Position numbers and translations under genes: made by a program. The notes beneath the pieces were generated by a model, which was not told the origin of the DNA, made no database searches, and was given only the letters and a program-made list of their open reading frames with translations. From positions 96,001 through 160,000 of the forward strand of contig JBBPEB010000033.1 of assembly GCA_039096225.1 (NCBI GenBank): a stretch of DNA of 64,000 nt, given 5' to 3'. This document shows, in pieces, positions 27,601 to 39,923 of the stretch (positions are counted from its first letter, which is position 1; each line of letters begins with the position of its first letter). This stretch comes from Blastocystis sp. Blastoise (Eukaryota > Sar > Bigyra > Opalinata > Blastocystidae).

Positions 27601-28454
27601 CAAGTATATATAAATATATATATTATTCATATTTTATATTCTATGTATTCACTTATATAATTACACTATTCATTATTTTTTTATTTGAATACAACATATA
27701 TATATATCATTTATTATAATTAATATAACAATATATATATCATTATGCTATTTATAATTAATATAACAATGTATATATCATCATATTATAATTAATATAA
27801 CAATATATATATCTCTATTCATCTTTTCTTTTAGTTCTTTGAGCGTTTTGCATGGGACAAAGAAGTTATAAGGAGTATAACAAAGCATAAAGTGACTCAC
27901 GAATCTCTTAGTGATGATCTTATTGATAGTATTATTAAAGCCAAGAACTTTAATCAAGGGTATATGTTATTACGTCAAGTACTTTATGGGCAATATGATT
28001 TCAGATTACATTCTGAACAAGTTGATGATGTTCTCAAATTATATATTATTTACTAGATATTATAGAATAGAATGATTACTCTTGTATTTTATATCTTATT
28101 CTAGAACTACTCTATTATTAATAAAAATATAATCTATAGTTATATCTTGATATGGAAAAAGCATTAAACTTATATATACCAAATGAAAAGAGTTTATTCC
28201 CTGCTGCTTTTGGTCATCTTACTTCTTCTATGTATGCTGCTGGTTATTATGGATATAATTGGGCTGATTGTTATGCTGCTGATTTCTTCGATGTCTTCAA
28301 ACAACATGGAGTCATGAACAAAGAACTTGGTACTAAGTTTAGAAAAGAAGTTTTATCTCAAGGTAATTCTAAACCTGGCTTAGAAATTGCTGAGCAATTC
28401 TTGGGAAGAAAAGTCAATCTTGATGCTTTATTAAAAGATAAAGGTTTCTTATAA
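24678..28454 (+). CDS. M3-family metallopeptidase (thimet oligopeptidase / neurolysin / Prd1 type)
   Basis: A zinc oligopeptidase that degrades short peptides in the cytosol or organelles. About 13 exons, roughly 24678–24870, 24927–25020, 25070–25120, 25165–25240, 25465–25605, 25794–26014, 26322–26540, 26643–26740, 26970–27135, 27205–27264, 27409–27603, 27835–28034 and 28137–28454. The catalytic motif HEFGH is at 27502–27516. The third zinc ligand lies in TTQDDFVEAPSQ, with Glu at 27589–27591, 29 codons downstream, followed by FFERFAWDKEVI. The C-terminal exon has FGHLTSSMYAAGYYGYNWADCYAADFFDVF and ends KPGLEIAEQFLGRKVNLDALLKDKGFL, the usual M3A ending. The N-terminus, MSVAAKSLCKLLKANLNLSATK, starts the helical bundle directly. 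It could be a weak organellar presequence, but I would not assert that. No break or missing catalytic residue was seen. Confidence 0.9.
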
Positions 28455-30110
28455 ACAATTAACTTCAAATAAGCTACTGTTTTTATATTACTTCAATGTA
28501 TTAATGTTTTCTTTCGTTATTTTATATTTTTGATATTTAAATCTCATCATGAATATAATCAACGACATAAATAACTATATAGAGTAGTGGTATTCGTTTA
28601 TAGACCACTATGGACATTTTGTGTTTTTTTGACCCTATTTCCCGTAAGAGAAACAACAAAATGACTGGGATTTTTTAATCAAAAATACGTTGGCCTAAAC
28701 TCGAGAAAAGAGTGTCCGCCAACTTGTCAAGTTTCTCTCTTTTTGACGAGAAAAACTTAAAAATAACTCTACAAAATATATTGTTTATTTATATAATCAT
28801 AGACATTCTAAATATTGACTATTTTACAGTGTTTTATGATTTAAAATGACTGTTTAAAACCAAAAAGACTTTAATTTTTTCTCTGAAGTCTATAATTCAG
28901 GAATGGATTACATGAGTGAGAAGTTTTTAAAATTTGTGTATTCTCTGAGTGATATATTATCATTTCAATCATTCTCGTCAAGTCCTTTTACAATATAAAC
29001 CATTATACAGCCTAAATCAACACACACCTAAAAATTTCTTCTTTTTGATTTCCCAAGGAAAAAACAATAAAATGACTTGACTTTTTTATTCATAATTTTT
29101 TAGCCTAAAGACGACAGCATTCTTTTAGCCAACTACCCTAGAAAGTCAAAACAATTAAAAATTCAAAAAAGAAAAGTAAAACAGAAGCTCTTGTTTTTGT
29201 TTATTGATTATCGTCAATAAACCTGTTTTTAAAAATATGACTTTAGAATATCATTCAGGACTTGATTTATAGTTCAGGGTATCGTTTTAAGGTTTAAAAT
29301 AGCTTTTTTAAGAGAATTCATAATTATGTCCTAAACCAAGAGGAGTTGTGCGTTTTTATCATCTCTGTTGTTAGACATACTTATACACAACATACTCAGC
29401 TTACAAAATTGTTTTTCTTGCTTGTTGTGATTTTTCACTCATTTTTGAATATTTGATTTTTAGTTTCAAAAGTGGTATAAAGTGTCTATACATGCCTGTA
29501 AGAATCGATTTTAATACTATAAAGTCAAAAATATTAAAAAAAAGTGACAGCGAAAAAAGGAGGGAAAATATACTTTTTTGAATTTCTTGATATTCCCGCA
29601 AAAATGATTTTTCTTTTAAGACCTGAAGACACCCATACGCTATTGAGCCTATTGACTTAGAAAATATTTCATTTGTTACATATTTTTTTTATTTTTATTC
29701 TATTTTTATTTGCCTTTATTTTTAAAAATAGAAGCTCATTTTAACTTCAGACTGTTCCCTTGTATGTATATTGCTATTTTTTATTCTTTACCCATATTAA
29801 CATTCTCCCATTCTCTAGCATGTATAGGTTCCTGCTCGTCCGTGGTTATAAGAGTCCTCTTCAGTCCATGTCAACAACGTCTATGATGTCAAACTGTTTT
29901 CAAAGTATATATGTATTTATTTATTTTTATAATTATCTCTTATCTTTTTATTTTTTATATTGCTGTAATATTATATGATAAAATACTTATCGTATATTCA
30001 TTCTATCTATTATTAACTTTCTTTTTTTTTTCTTGAATTAGAATTCTAATTCATTTTATTATTTATTTTCATTATTTTTATATTTTTATTTATTATTATT
30101 TATTTATTTA
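28455..30110. other. gene-poor spacer with diverged sequence copies
   Basis: This is less simple than the other spacers. Two stretches, about 28618–28760 and 29030–29170, resemble each other. Each has a ttttttgacc or ttttttgattt start, then cccgtaagagaaacaacaaa (second copy cccaaggaaaaaacaataaa), atgact, a block with gcctaaa, and gccaact. No coding frame was found. The similarity is imperfect and judged by eye. Confidence 0.4.
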
Positions 30111-30190
30111 GGTTGTTTTCTACTGTTTCTGTTGGTTATCTTTCCCTATGACTCAACATCACCAAATTCATTTTTTTCTATTAGGTATGT

Positions 30191-30221
<31 letters not shown>

Positions 30222-32228
30222 TTATCTAGTTCTTCTTTATTTCTTCTTCTTACACAAAATGATTCCTTCTTCTCTCTTCTTCATTTTCTTCCTTCTACAC
30301 TTTTATCTCCTTATTTCTTCATCTTCTTTCTTTATTACTTCTTCCTATGCCTTGTCTCCAGCCTATATCCTTGTCTCTCCCTTTGATTCATTATCTTCCT
30401 CAGATCTTCATTTTTCTTTTATTTTTTCTTCTATCTAAATTCCTTTATTTTTCTTTTTTTTAATTATACCTCTCTCTTATCTTCGCTTCCCTTTTATATC
30501 ACTCTTTCATTACTCTTTCTTAATCACTATTCTATTTACATTGAATTTCGTTATGTCTTTTTCTTTTATCCTGTTATCCTCTTCTCCTTATTCTATACTT
30601 CTTTTTCCTCGACATGTATTAGTGTATACCCTCCTTTTCTTCCTCTTCCTCTTCTTCTTCTTCTTCTCCATATAATTCTTTGCTTTTTTCAGATCTTCAT
30701 CTTCTTATTTATATTTATATCACTATTTATTATATATATAGTTCTCTTCTATTATTTGCCTTCCTCCTCTTCCTTCTTTCTATTCTTCTCATACTTCTTC
30801 TCTCCTCCTTCTGATTCCCTTTTTTTTACTGCCCTATTTTCCTTCTTTATCTTCCTTCTCTCCTCTTTCTGTATAATTCTATCTCAATCTTCCTTCTCTC
30901 CCTCTCTATTCTCGTATCCATCTTTATCCTTATTCTTTTTCCATTTATTTCTCTCTGTCCCTGTCTATTTTATCTTATATGTCTCTTTCTACCTTCTTGT
31001 TTCCTTTTATATTTCCTTCTATGTCTCCTTTTCCACTTTATATCTACTTTTTCTTCTCTCTCTCCTTCTCTCTATTATTATATATTCTTATGTTCTAGTT
31101 ATCTATTTTCTATTTTTATTTCTATCCTTTCATTCTCTATATTGTTATATCTACTTCTATTTTGTCTCTTTTCTTCTATCTTAATCTTCTATTTAATCCT
31201 TTTATTTCTTTCTATATATCTATATCTTCTTGTCTCTAACTTCTTTCTTAATCTCTTTTATATCCTTCTATTTCTCCTTCTATCTCTCCTTCTTTCTCCT
31301 TTTCTATTTTCTTCTAACCATCTTTTTTCCTATTTTTCTCTTTCTATCCCTATTATCTCATTCTCTATCTTCTTCTATATTCTTCTTCTTTCATCTTCTC
31401 TCCTTCTTCCTTCATCTTTCAATTTCCTTCTCTATCTTCCTTTTATCTCAGCTACTCCTTCTGTCTCAATCTTCAGTCTTTCCTTTTCTTTCTCTTTCAA
31501 CATCATTCTATCTCTCTGTATTCCTATATTTCTCTTCATATTTCTCTATCCTTATCTATCTCATTCTACCTCATTTATGTGTCTCAATCTCATTCTCTAT
31601 TTCCTTCTATTTTCTCTTATCTACTTATATCTTCGTATATTTCCTTATATCTACGTATATCTACTTCTCTATCTTATTATATCTCCTTCTAACTTAATTT
31701 ACTTCCTCTTCTTCTTTTTCTCCTTCTATCTCCTCTTCTATCTCCTCTTTATTCTCCATCATCTTCTATCTACTTCTCTATTTCCATCTACATCCTTCCA
31801 TCTTACTACATCTCAATCCGCTTTCTCTCCTTCTATATCCTTTTATATCCTTTTATCTCTCTTTCTCTCTTATCCTATTTATTTTTCTTATTTCTATCCA
31901 TTTCTATCTACTTTATCTTCTCTATCTCATTCTATTGTATCTATATCATTCTCTTATCTTTCTATCTCCTTCTATTTTTAATCTTTTCTATCTACTTCTC
32001 CTTCTCTATTTCCTTCTATTCACTTCTATATACATCTCATTCTTCAAATCATTCTATATTCTTCCCTTCTTCCTTTTAACTCTTGCTATTTGTTTTTATT
32101 TTAATCTACTTCTCCTTCTCTCAACTTTTATCTACTTCTCCTTCTCTGTTTGATTCTATCTCCTCTCTATCCATATTTTCCTTTTTATTAATATTTATCT
32201 CCTTCTCTATATCTTTCGGTATTCTTCT

Positions 32229-32345
<117 letters not shown>

Positions 32346-33419
32346 TATTTATTTATCTCAATCCCCTCTCCCCTTCTATATATTTTATTACCTTCTATGT
32401 CTCTACCCTATTTCCCGTTTTCTTTCTGTCTCTTTCTTCTCTCATATACTATTGTTCTATCTTTTCTTTTTTTATTCTTCTTTTTTTCTTCTTTGTTTTT
32501 TCTATTATACTTCTTTATCTTGCTTTGTCTCTCCTTCTCTCTATGTCATTCAAATTATAATTCTCTCTATCATTCCCTATCGTTTTCTTTGTATGTATTT
32601 TTCTTTCTAATTTTTTTCTATATAAATTTATCTTTCTTGATATTCACTTCCTGCTCCTTTTTTCTCCCTTCTTCGTCTCATCTTCTTTTCTTCGTCTTCC
32701 AATTCTATCTGTTTTCCTCCTCCTTCTCTATCCTTCTCAATTCCTCTCTACCTATCTTTATATTCTTTCTTTTTTATACACCTTCCCTACTCCTCTATTT
32801 CTCTTTTTATCTTTATTCTTGTATCTATTTTTATCTTATTCTCTATTTCATTTGATTTCTTTTGTATATCTCTCATTCTATATAGAATTCTATCTCTTTC
32901 TATCTAATTTCTTCTTTATGTCTCTCTTTTCTTCTTTCTTTCTATTCATCTATCTATCTATCTATCTATTTTTATCTTTGTATTTCTCTTTCTATATTTC
33001 CATCTCTATCTCCTTCTGTCTATCTATATATCTATCTATCTATCTATCGATCTATTTATTTTATTTATTTTTATTTTTCTGCATCTCAATATATGTTTCT
33101 TGTTCATTCTTCTTTCTCTTCTTGTTCATCTTCTTCATTCTCATCTTACTTTTCTTTTTATTTTTTACCTTCTTTCTATTCTTCTTCACCTTCTTTCTTA
33201 GCTCTTCACCTTCATCTTCTTGTTCTTCTTTTTAATCTATTTATTCTTCATCTTCTTCTTGTATTTATTCATTTCCTTCTTCTTATTCTTCTTTCTTATC
33301 TCCTTTTTCGTTTTCTTCATCTTCATCTGCATTTCATTATCTTCTTCTTATTCATCTTATTATTTTTATTCTACATTTTCTATATATTATTCTGTTATCT
33401 CTTATTTTTTTCATATACA

Positions 33420-33603
33420 TCTCAATATTATCTTCTTCATCTTCTTCTTCTCATCTTCTTCATCTTCTTCTTCTTCTTCTTCTTCTTCTTCCTTATCTCT
33501 TCTTCACAAGCATCTTCTTATTATTCTATTTATTCTCCATCTTCTTCTGGTTATAATTATTTCCTTCTTCTTCTTCATCATCATCTTCTACATATTCTTC
33601 TTC

Positions 33604-33636
<33 letters not shown>

Positions 33637-34022
33637 TTCTTCTTCTTCTTCTTCATCATCATCTTCTACATATTCTCCTTCTTCTTCTTCTTCTTCATCA
33701 TCATCATCTTCTACATATTCTCCTACATATTCTTCTTCTTCTTCTTCTTCTTCATCTTCTTCATCTTCATCATCTTCTACATATTCTTCTACATATTCTT
33801 CTTCTTCTTCTTCTTCTTCTTCTTCTTCTTCTTCTACATATTCTTCTTCTTCTTCTACATATTCTTCTTCTTCTTCTACATATTCTTCTTCATCTTCTTC
33901 TTCTTTTACATATTCTTCTTTTTCTTCTTCTTCATCATCATCATCATCTTCTACATATTCTTCTTCTTCTTCATCATCATCATCATCATCATCATCTTCT
34001 TCTTCTTCTTCTTCTTCTTCCT
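33420..34022. repeat. (TTC)n/(ATC)n array with periodic tctacatat
   Basis: Blocks of ttc and atc trinucleotides, interrupted about 13 times by the nonamer tctacatat or close variants. The minus-strand frame 34059–33526 reads Glu/Asp runs broken by Tyr-Val, starts with Met and is 177 codons long. Its composition follows directly from the trinucleotides. I treat it as a repeat rather than a gene. Confidence 0.8.
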
Positions 34023-34296
34023 CATGCTTTTCCCATTTCTCCTCTAATCTTCTCTTCAATACCTTACTTATAGATCTCTATATTTATATTTTTTTTTCTC
34101 TATATTATTATTTTAATTCTTTTTTATTAATTTCATTAATTATCCCTATCTCATTAACTTTATATTTTTCTCTATTTATTCTCTTTTCATTTTTCCCTCC
34201 TATATTTAGCATCGTTTTCTCTTATACATATATTTTTTTTCATACTTATTTTCGTATTATTATATATCCCTTTATATTACTTTTCCTCTATATTAT

Positions 34297-34365
34297 CCTT
34301 AAGCTTAAATTGGTAAGTTTCAATCAATTTATGATTGAAAACAGGTTCAATTCCTGTCTTAAGGT
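34297..34365 (+). tRNA. tRNA-like sequence (atypical or degenerate)
   Basis: The ends pair as ccttaag/cttaagg (7 bp). The 3' arm is a perfect T arm, acagg-ttcaatt-cctgt, containing an ideal B box (ggttcaattcc). An A-box-like ttggtaag lies in a D arm that can pair ctta/taag. The middle folds as a 9-bp hairpin, tttcaatca/tgattgaaa. Against a normal nuclear tRNA: the total is only 69 nt, bases 8–9 are missing if the acceptor has 7 pairs, and the base before the central ttt of the loop is A where U33 is expected. If real, the anticodon would be TTT (Lys). It may be an organelle-derived or decayed tRNA, or a tRNA-derived element. Confidence 0.35.
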
Positions 34366-34379
34366 CGTTTATATAACTA

Positions 34380-36200
34380 TTTTATGTATATATAGGTTTT
34401 AATATTCATATTGTATAAGATTTTCAAAAAATATATATTCAGAGAGGTGAAGATCAATTATGTTAATTACTATTTTTTTCTTTATATGTGTATTTATTTA
34501 ATCATTAAATGTATTAGTTGTATATAGATGATTCATAGAAACATTCAAAACAGTTTATTCAATACAAAAATATTCCAACAATTATCAATTACTTAATTAA
34601 GTGTATTGTCGAACACAGAATCTTCTCAAAAGATTGTTCAGGAGATTTTATAATGTTTATACGTAAAATATTAGTTTAGTTCCAAAAAATAATTCTATTT
34701 TTCAAAAATAGATTATCAAAAGATTCTGTGCAATTTTTTTTTCATATGATCAGTGTATCCTTGTACAGTAGAAAAAAATCATTTAAATACATTTTTGACT
34801 TGATAAACAATAAATTAAGAATTTATTCTTGTTAAAAAACAAAATATTTTGAAAATAATACTAAAATCATACAGATGACTAATGAAACTATTCATTCATT
34901 TACTCTTAACATGATTTAAGACAAGTCATAAAAATGGAGATTCTTTATATTTTATAATTTTTGATTAATTGATATCACTGTCATGTTTAAACTTCATTTA
35001 GACACTAAATATGCAATATGAGACGTTTCTGTTATTATTGAAAATAAAATATATATTTGAAATAATTTTAGTTTCACTAAAAATCACTGAAGATGATTAA
35101 ACACGGTAAGTAGACAATGAATAAATCATGAATATAACGATTAATGAGATTAAACATTTTTTTGATAAAAAAGTGATTTTTGCATTTGTTTTATAGTAAA
35201 CTATCAACACGATTCTGACTTTTCAATTAAAAATATACAAAATATTATTTTTGCTTATTCATATGCATATTTGATAGCTATGAGTCCTTAGTTGATAGAA
35301 AAAGTTGTTCTTGAGTAATTATAAAATAATAATTTGATTTGTTTTTGATATTATTGTAACAATAAACATTATTTTAACTGGAAAACACTCACTCTATACG
35401 TTTTGAGTTTATGAAGAGGTTTTAAAAGACTTTTACTTGATTACAATTGTTGACTTAATTGACTTTAAAATGTTTTTTGTTTCTTTTCAGTCATATTATG
35501 ATATTAAAATAATTGAAAATCTACACAAATAGATTAAAAAGTTGATATTTCATAACAATTTTGACTCTAGACCTTTTTTATCATCTTTCTCTTTATTTAA
35601 TCATTTTATTGAAAGTATGTGACTCAAATTAATACTCTAAATGAAGATTCAGACAATCATTCTGAATTATATGAATCACTTTTGTTTTGGGATTAGAAGT
35701 CTCAGGGTCTTCTCTATAAGTCTGTATTATAGCCTAGGTTTATTTAAAAAATAAGTTATACTTACAAAGTGATACTAAGAATAATTTTGATAATTAACTA
35801 TAAAAATGACTCTTCTGTCGTCTAAACTAATTATAAAACATTATAATGATAAATAAATATATAATTCTTTAAAATAAAACATTTTTTATAGTATTAATAA
35901 TAATTAGGATAAATTGAAAATAACAATAACAATATCCATTTTCCTCATAGAAATAAAATTTCTCTTTCTCTTTTATTCTTAACCATTCATTTTATTTATG
36001 ATGAAGATTCTCTATATTTAGTAGATATGAGATTATTCATGTTTATTTTCATTATTTCAGCTATATCTTCTAAATTCCTATTACACCCTTTTATAACAAA
36101 ACAAAATCCTACATGACTTATCACATATTTATTTTATTATATCTTATATCATTATAATGATGTATTATTAAATTATTACTTTATTTCATATCATATGATA
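34380..36200. other. gene-poor AT-rich spacer
   Basis: Balanced A and T composition, unlike the polypyrimidine tract on its left, with no long repeats and no frame with coding character on either strand. I see nothing I can name here. Confidence 0.5.
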
Positions 36201-36214
36201 CTATTATGATGGTA

Positions 36215-36915
36215 GGTGTTTGCTGTTTCTTTATATTTTATTTTTTCTACTCTATTCATTCATTTTCTATAGTAGCTGTCTCTGCTTCTTGCTGTGGCTA
36301 TTCCTGGTCTCCTTAAGTGTTCTGCTCCTTCTTGTGTGTGGTTATGGTTCTCTTATAGGTATATATATATATATTTCTTTTTCTAATTATTTTTATAGTT
36401 ATGCTGCTTGGGTCTAGAATGAAGGGAATCAACATGAATAAAAGGTACATATATATCTATATTATCTATTACATATTATATAACTAACCCCACTTTATAT
36501 TTATATAGGAGTAATGTATATATTTATATTTTATTATTCTATATTATTTTATTATATCATATATTATTATATTCTACAACTCACTCTATCTTTATATAGG
36601 TTTCCATAAGTTCTGTTGCTGTCGTTGTTGGCCAATTGGAGAATGGTTTATAAAAAGTATATATATATATTTAATTATATTGTTTTATTCATTATACTAT
36701 TTATCATATATCTTTTATAGGATGGTTCTTTGTCTTTGATTCCTTGCCTGTCTTGTAATGATTAGAAAAGGTATATATTTTTTATTTTATTATTATTTTA
36801 AAATGTTATATATATATTATTATTAGTAATACTTAACTAATATCATCTCTTTATATAGGTTGGTTAGGCTTAAATGCAAATTAAAGACTGAAACTGTCCT
36901 GGTTGAAATATTATA
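36215..36915 (+). pseudogene. chain of spliced-looking segments: noncoding transcript, decayed gene or very small gene
   Basis: Segments of 40–60 bp with normal base composition alternate with AT-only stretches that have the local intron form (gtatat… to …tatag). The boundaries are at about 36284, 36360/36400, 36445/36510, 36600/36657, 36721/36769 and 36860. The exon-like pieces contain stops in most frames. One frame set reads LSLLLAVAIPGLLKCSAPSC, then CCCRCWPIGEWFIK and WFFVFDSLPVL before a stop, hydrophobic and Cys-rich. I could not link all pieces in one open frame. It may be a spliced lncRNA, a small membrane or secreted protein gene, or a pseudogene. Confidence 0.35.
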
Positions 36916-37212
36916 AATTAAATATTATATATATTTTATTATATTATTTATTATATGTTTTATTATCTTTTTTTTATATATTTATTATTATTGTTTTCTA
37001 TTATTTGTTTTTATGATTATTTGATAATATTTAATTTGTTTGTTTTGTTATATCGTTTATTATTACACCACAAAAAGAATAAAAAAAGCCAATAAATGAA
37101 AAAATAGAGAATATTTAAAACCATTTTTATTCGCCAATTATTGTTTTAAGGTGCGTCATACTTTTGCACTGCTTTTCGATTTTATAAAATCACTGAAACT
37201 CTGACAAAAAAT

Positions 37213-37431
37213 TTCACTGCTCACCACTGGGGAAACCAAAGCAAAAAAGTCGTTGGACCTTTTGTCAGCTACCCTTTAAAATTTTTTCACTGCTCCACCA
37301 CTGGGGAAACCAAACAGAAAAATCAAATAACCTTTTGTCAGCTACATATTTAAAAATTTTCACTGCTCACCACTGGGGAAACCAAAACAAAAAAGTCGTT
37401 GGACCTTTTGACAGAAACCTGAAAAAATGTC
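37213..37431. repeat. three tandem copies of a 73-bp repeat
   Basis: Units start at 37213, 37286 and 37359, exactly 73 bp apart. Each begins ttcactgctc(c)accactgggg, then gaaaccaaa, followed by a less conserved half with gtcgttggaccttttg(t/a)cag in copies 1 and 3. This is clearly richer in G and C than the surroundings. Copies 1 and 3 are more alike than either is to copy 2. No coding frame was seen. Confidence 0.9.
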
Positions 37432-37873
37432 CATAGTGACAGTTAATGAACATTGTACAAACCACTGTAATTTAAAGTAATTAACAAAGATAATAACAAA
37501 TGAATGATATGAATGATTCTTTTATTCATTAAATTAAAGACAAAGCATTTTAAGTAACTTTCAAATCGTTATTTTAAAAAATAGACAAAAGAAACTGACT
37601 TCATCATGGAGATGCAAAACTTGATGTTTTCTCCATTTATTCTAATAGAAACAAAATCCTTCTTTAAGGTTCTATTTCGTCAGAGAAAAAGTATAAAAAA
37701 TCAAGATTAATTGGACTTTTAAAATGGAATTAAGCCAATTATATGAGTTAAAACGCTACCCTCGACTTAGGCGCATGGTTACTCCAAATATTTTTCCCTG
37801 TAAAGATTCCTAAGTTGACGATAATTGGATTTATTAAAGTATTTTATCTGATTTTTATATGTTTTAATGAAAA
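37432..37873. other. 5' flank of the sorting nexin gene
   Basis: Mixed-composition spacer holding the likely promoter. A short upstream reading frame, ATG at 37867–37869 with stop four codons later, overlaps the nexin start codon out of frame and could dampen translation. Confidence 0.45.
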
Positions 37874-39884
37874 ATGGCTGAACAAGGTATATTTATATGT
37901 TATCAATTTTATTATCAAAATCTATATGATTAATTATAGTAACTGAATCTGTTATTATTACAAAAGTATGTCAATTCTTTCTTTTTTTCTTTACACATTT
38001 ATATTTCTTATAGCCTGAATTTGTAATTCGTGTTTCTGATCCTCAAAGAATCGGAGAAGGTGTAAAATCTTACATGTCTTATAAGGTTTCTACTCAAACT
38101 ACAAGTGATGCTTATCGTTATTCTGAATTTAGTGTTATTCGTCGTTACAGTGATTTCTTATGGCTTCATAATATTTTATCTGATGAATATAAACATGTTG
38201 TTATTCCTCCGATTCCTGAAAAGAATAGTACTACTAAGTTTGATGCTGAATTTGTTGAATTAAGAAGAAGAGCTCTTCAAACTTTCTTAAATAAAGTTGG
38301 TGTATGTGATTATTATTTGATTTGATTTTTGGAGGCAGTTTCAATTTTTTATTTTATTTTCTCAAATACAAAACTAATACATATTCCTAATATTTTATAT
38401 ATAGGAACATGCTGTTCTTAAGAATTCTAAGAATTTCAAGTTATTCCTTGATGCTGATCCTGAAGATTTAAAGGAAAAAGAAAGTGAATTCAAAAATGTA
38501 TTTTTTAAAGATATATATGAATTTTTATTTAATGATTAATAATATATATATAATATATACTCTATATATATGTTTATAGACTATAAATATGAAGGATATC
38601 ACAGAGAATCCTTTAGAAGCTACAAAGAAATTATTAGGTATAATGGGATCTGCTCTTACTAAGGCTTCTACTCAAGTGAAAGATAAATTAGATAAGGAAA
38701 TCAAAGGAGATGTACCCAAAGATGCGGCTTCTCAAAAACTTCTGAAATATGCTGAATATCTTGCAGGTATTTTATATATATTATGTTTTATTTTTTTTTT
38801 CATAAAATTATTTATCATTATTATTTATATTTATGTTTTATTTTTTTTTTCATAAAATTATTTATCATTATCATATATATTTATGTTTATTTTTTTTTTG
38901 TAAAATTATTTACCATTATTATATTATATATATTTTTGTTTATTTAAAAATTATTTATCATTATTATATTATATATATTTATGTTTATTTAAAAATTATT
39001 TATCATTATTATATTATATATATATATATATTTCTATATCTCTATATATTTTATAGATTTTAAGAAGGAATTAGATGCCATGGTTGTTCATTGTAATGAT
39101 TTTATTGATAAAGAAAGAGATATTTCTGATAGTTATGTTGAATTACTTGATGGTCTTACTAGTTTGAGTAACTGTGAAACAAATGATTTTAGTGTTGCCT
39201 TAAAGGATGTGGTGAGTGTATATGAAAATCTATCTCAATTATATCAAGAAAAGTGTAATAGAGAAATTTATTTACTTTATGATCCCTTCCGTGAAATGGC
39301 TTGTGAAGTTAAAGAAATTCAACTCACTTTAAATAGAAGACAACAACTTCAAATTGTATGATAATAATAATGTTTTTTTAATTATTTTTATTGTTTGTTA
39401 ATATTATATTAATATTATTTATTTATTATTATATATTATTCTATAACTATATCAATATTACAAATAACTAATGAATATCTTATGATTAACTATTGTCTAT
39501 TCTAGGATTATAATAATGCTTATCGTGATGCTAAGGCTCTTAAGGCTAAAGTTGAAAAGGCTGCTGCTGCTGGAGATAGTAAGAAAAGAACTTATGAGAA
39601 ACAGGAAAAAAGAGCAAAGAAGATTGCTAAGAAGATGCAAAAGGAATTAAAAGAATTCGAAGATAAATTAGATAAAGAACTTGAAGATTGCTCTGTAAAG
39701 AGAAATCAAGAAATGAGAAATATTTTCCTTGATTTCTACAGTTTACAAGTTTTCTATGCTGATTTAGCTAAGAAATTGTGGACTCCTGTGTTAGAAAAGT
39801 TAAAATCTGTAGATATTGAGAGTGTTCAAAATGCTGCTCTTGCTCATGCTCAAGAACAAATTGAAAATGACCTCACTGGTAATC

Positions 39885-39923
<39 letters not shown>

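Noticed and set aside
29401..29601. 66-codon minus-strand frame with normal composition
   Set aside because: No motif, no supporting exon or neighbour; probably chance in the less AT-rich part of the spacer.
33526..34059. 177-codon acidic frame on the minus strand
   Set aside because: Explained by ttc and atc trinucleotides; listed as a repeat and flagged as a possible but unsupported gene.
37213..37431. CRISPR-like regular repeat array
   Set aside because: The units are contiguous 73-bp tandem repeats without unique spacers, and the genome is eukaryotic.
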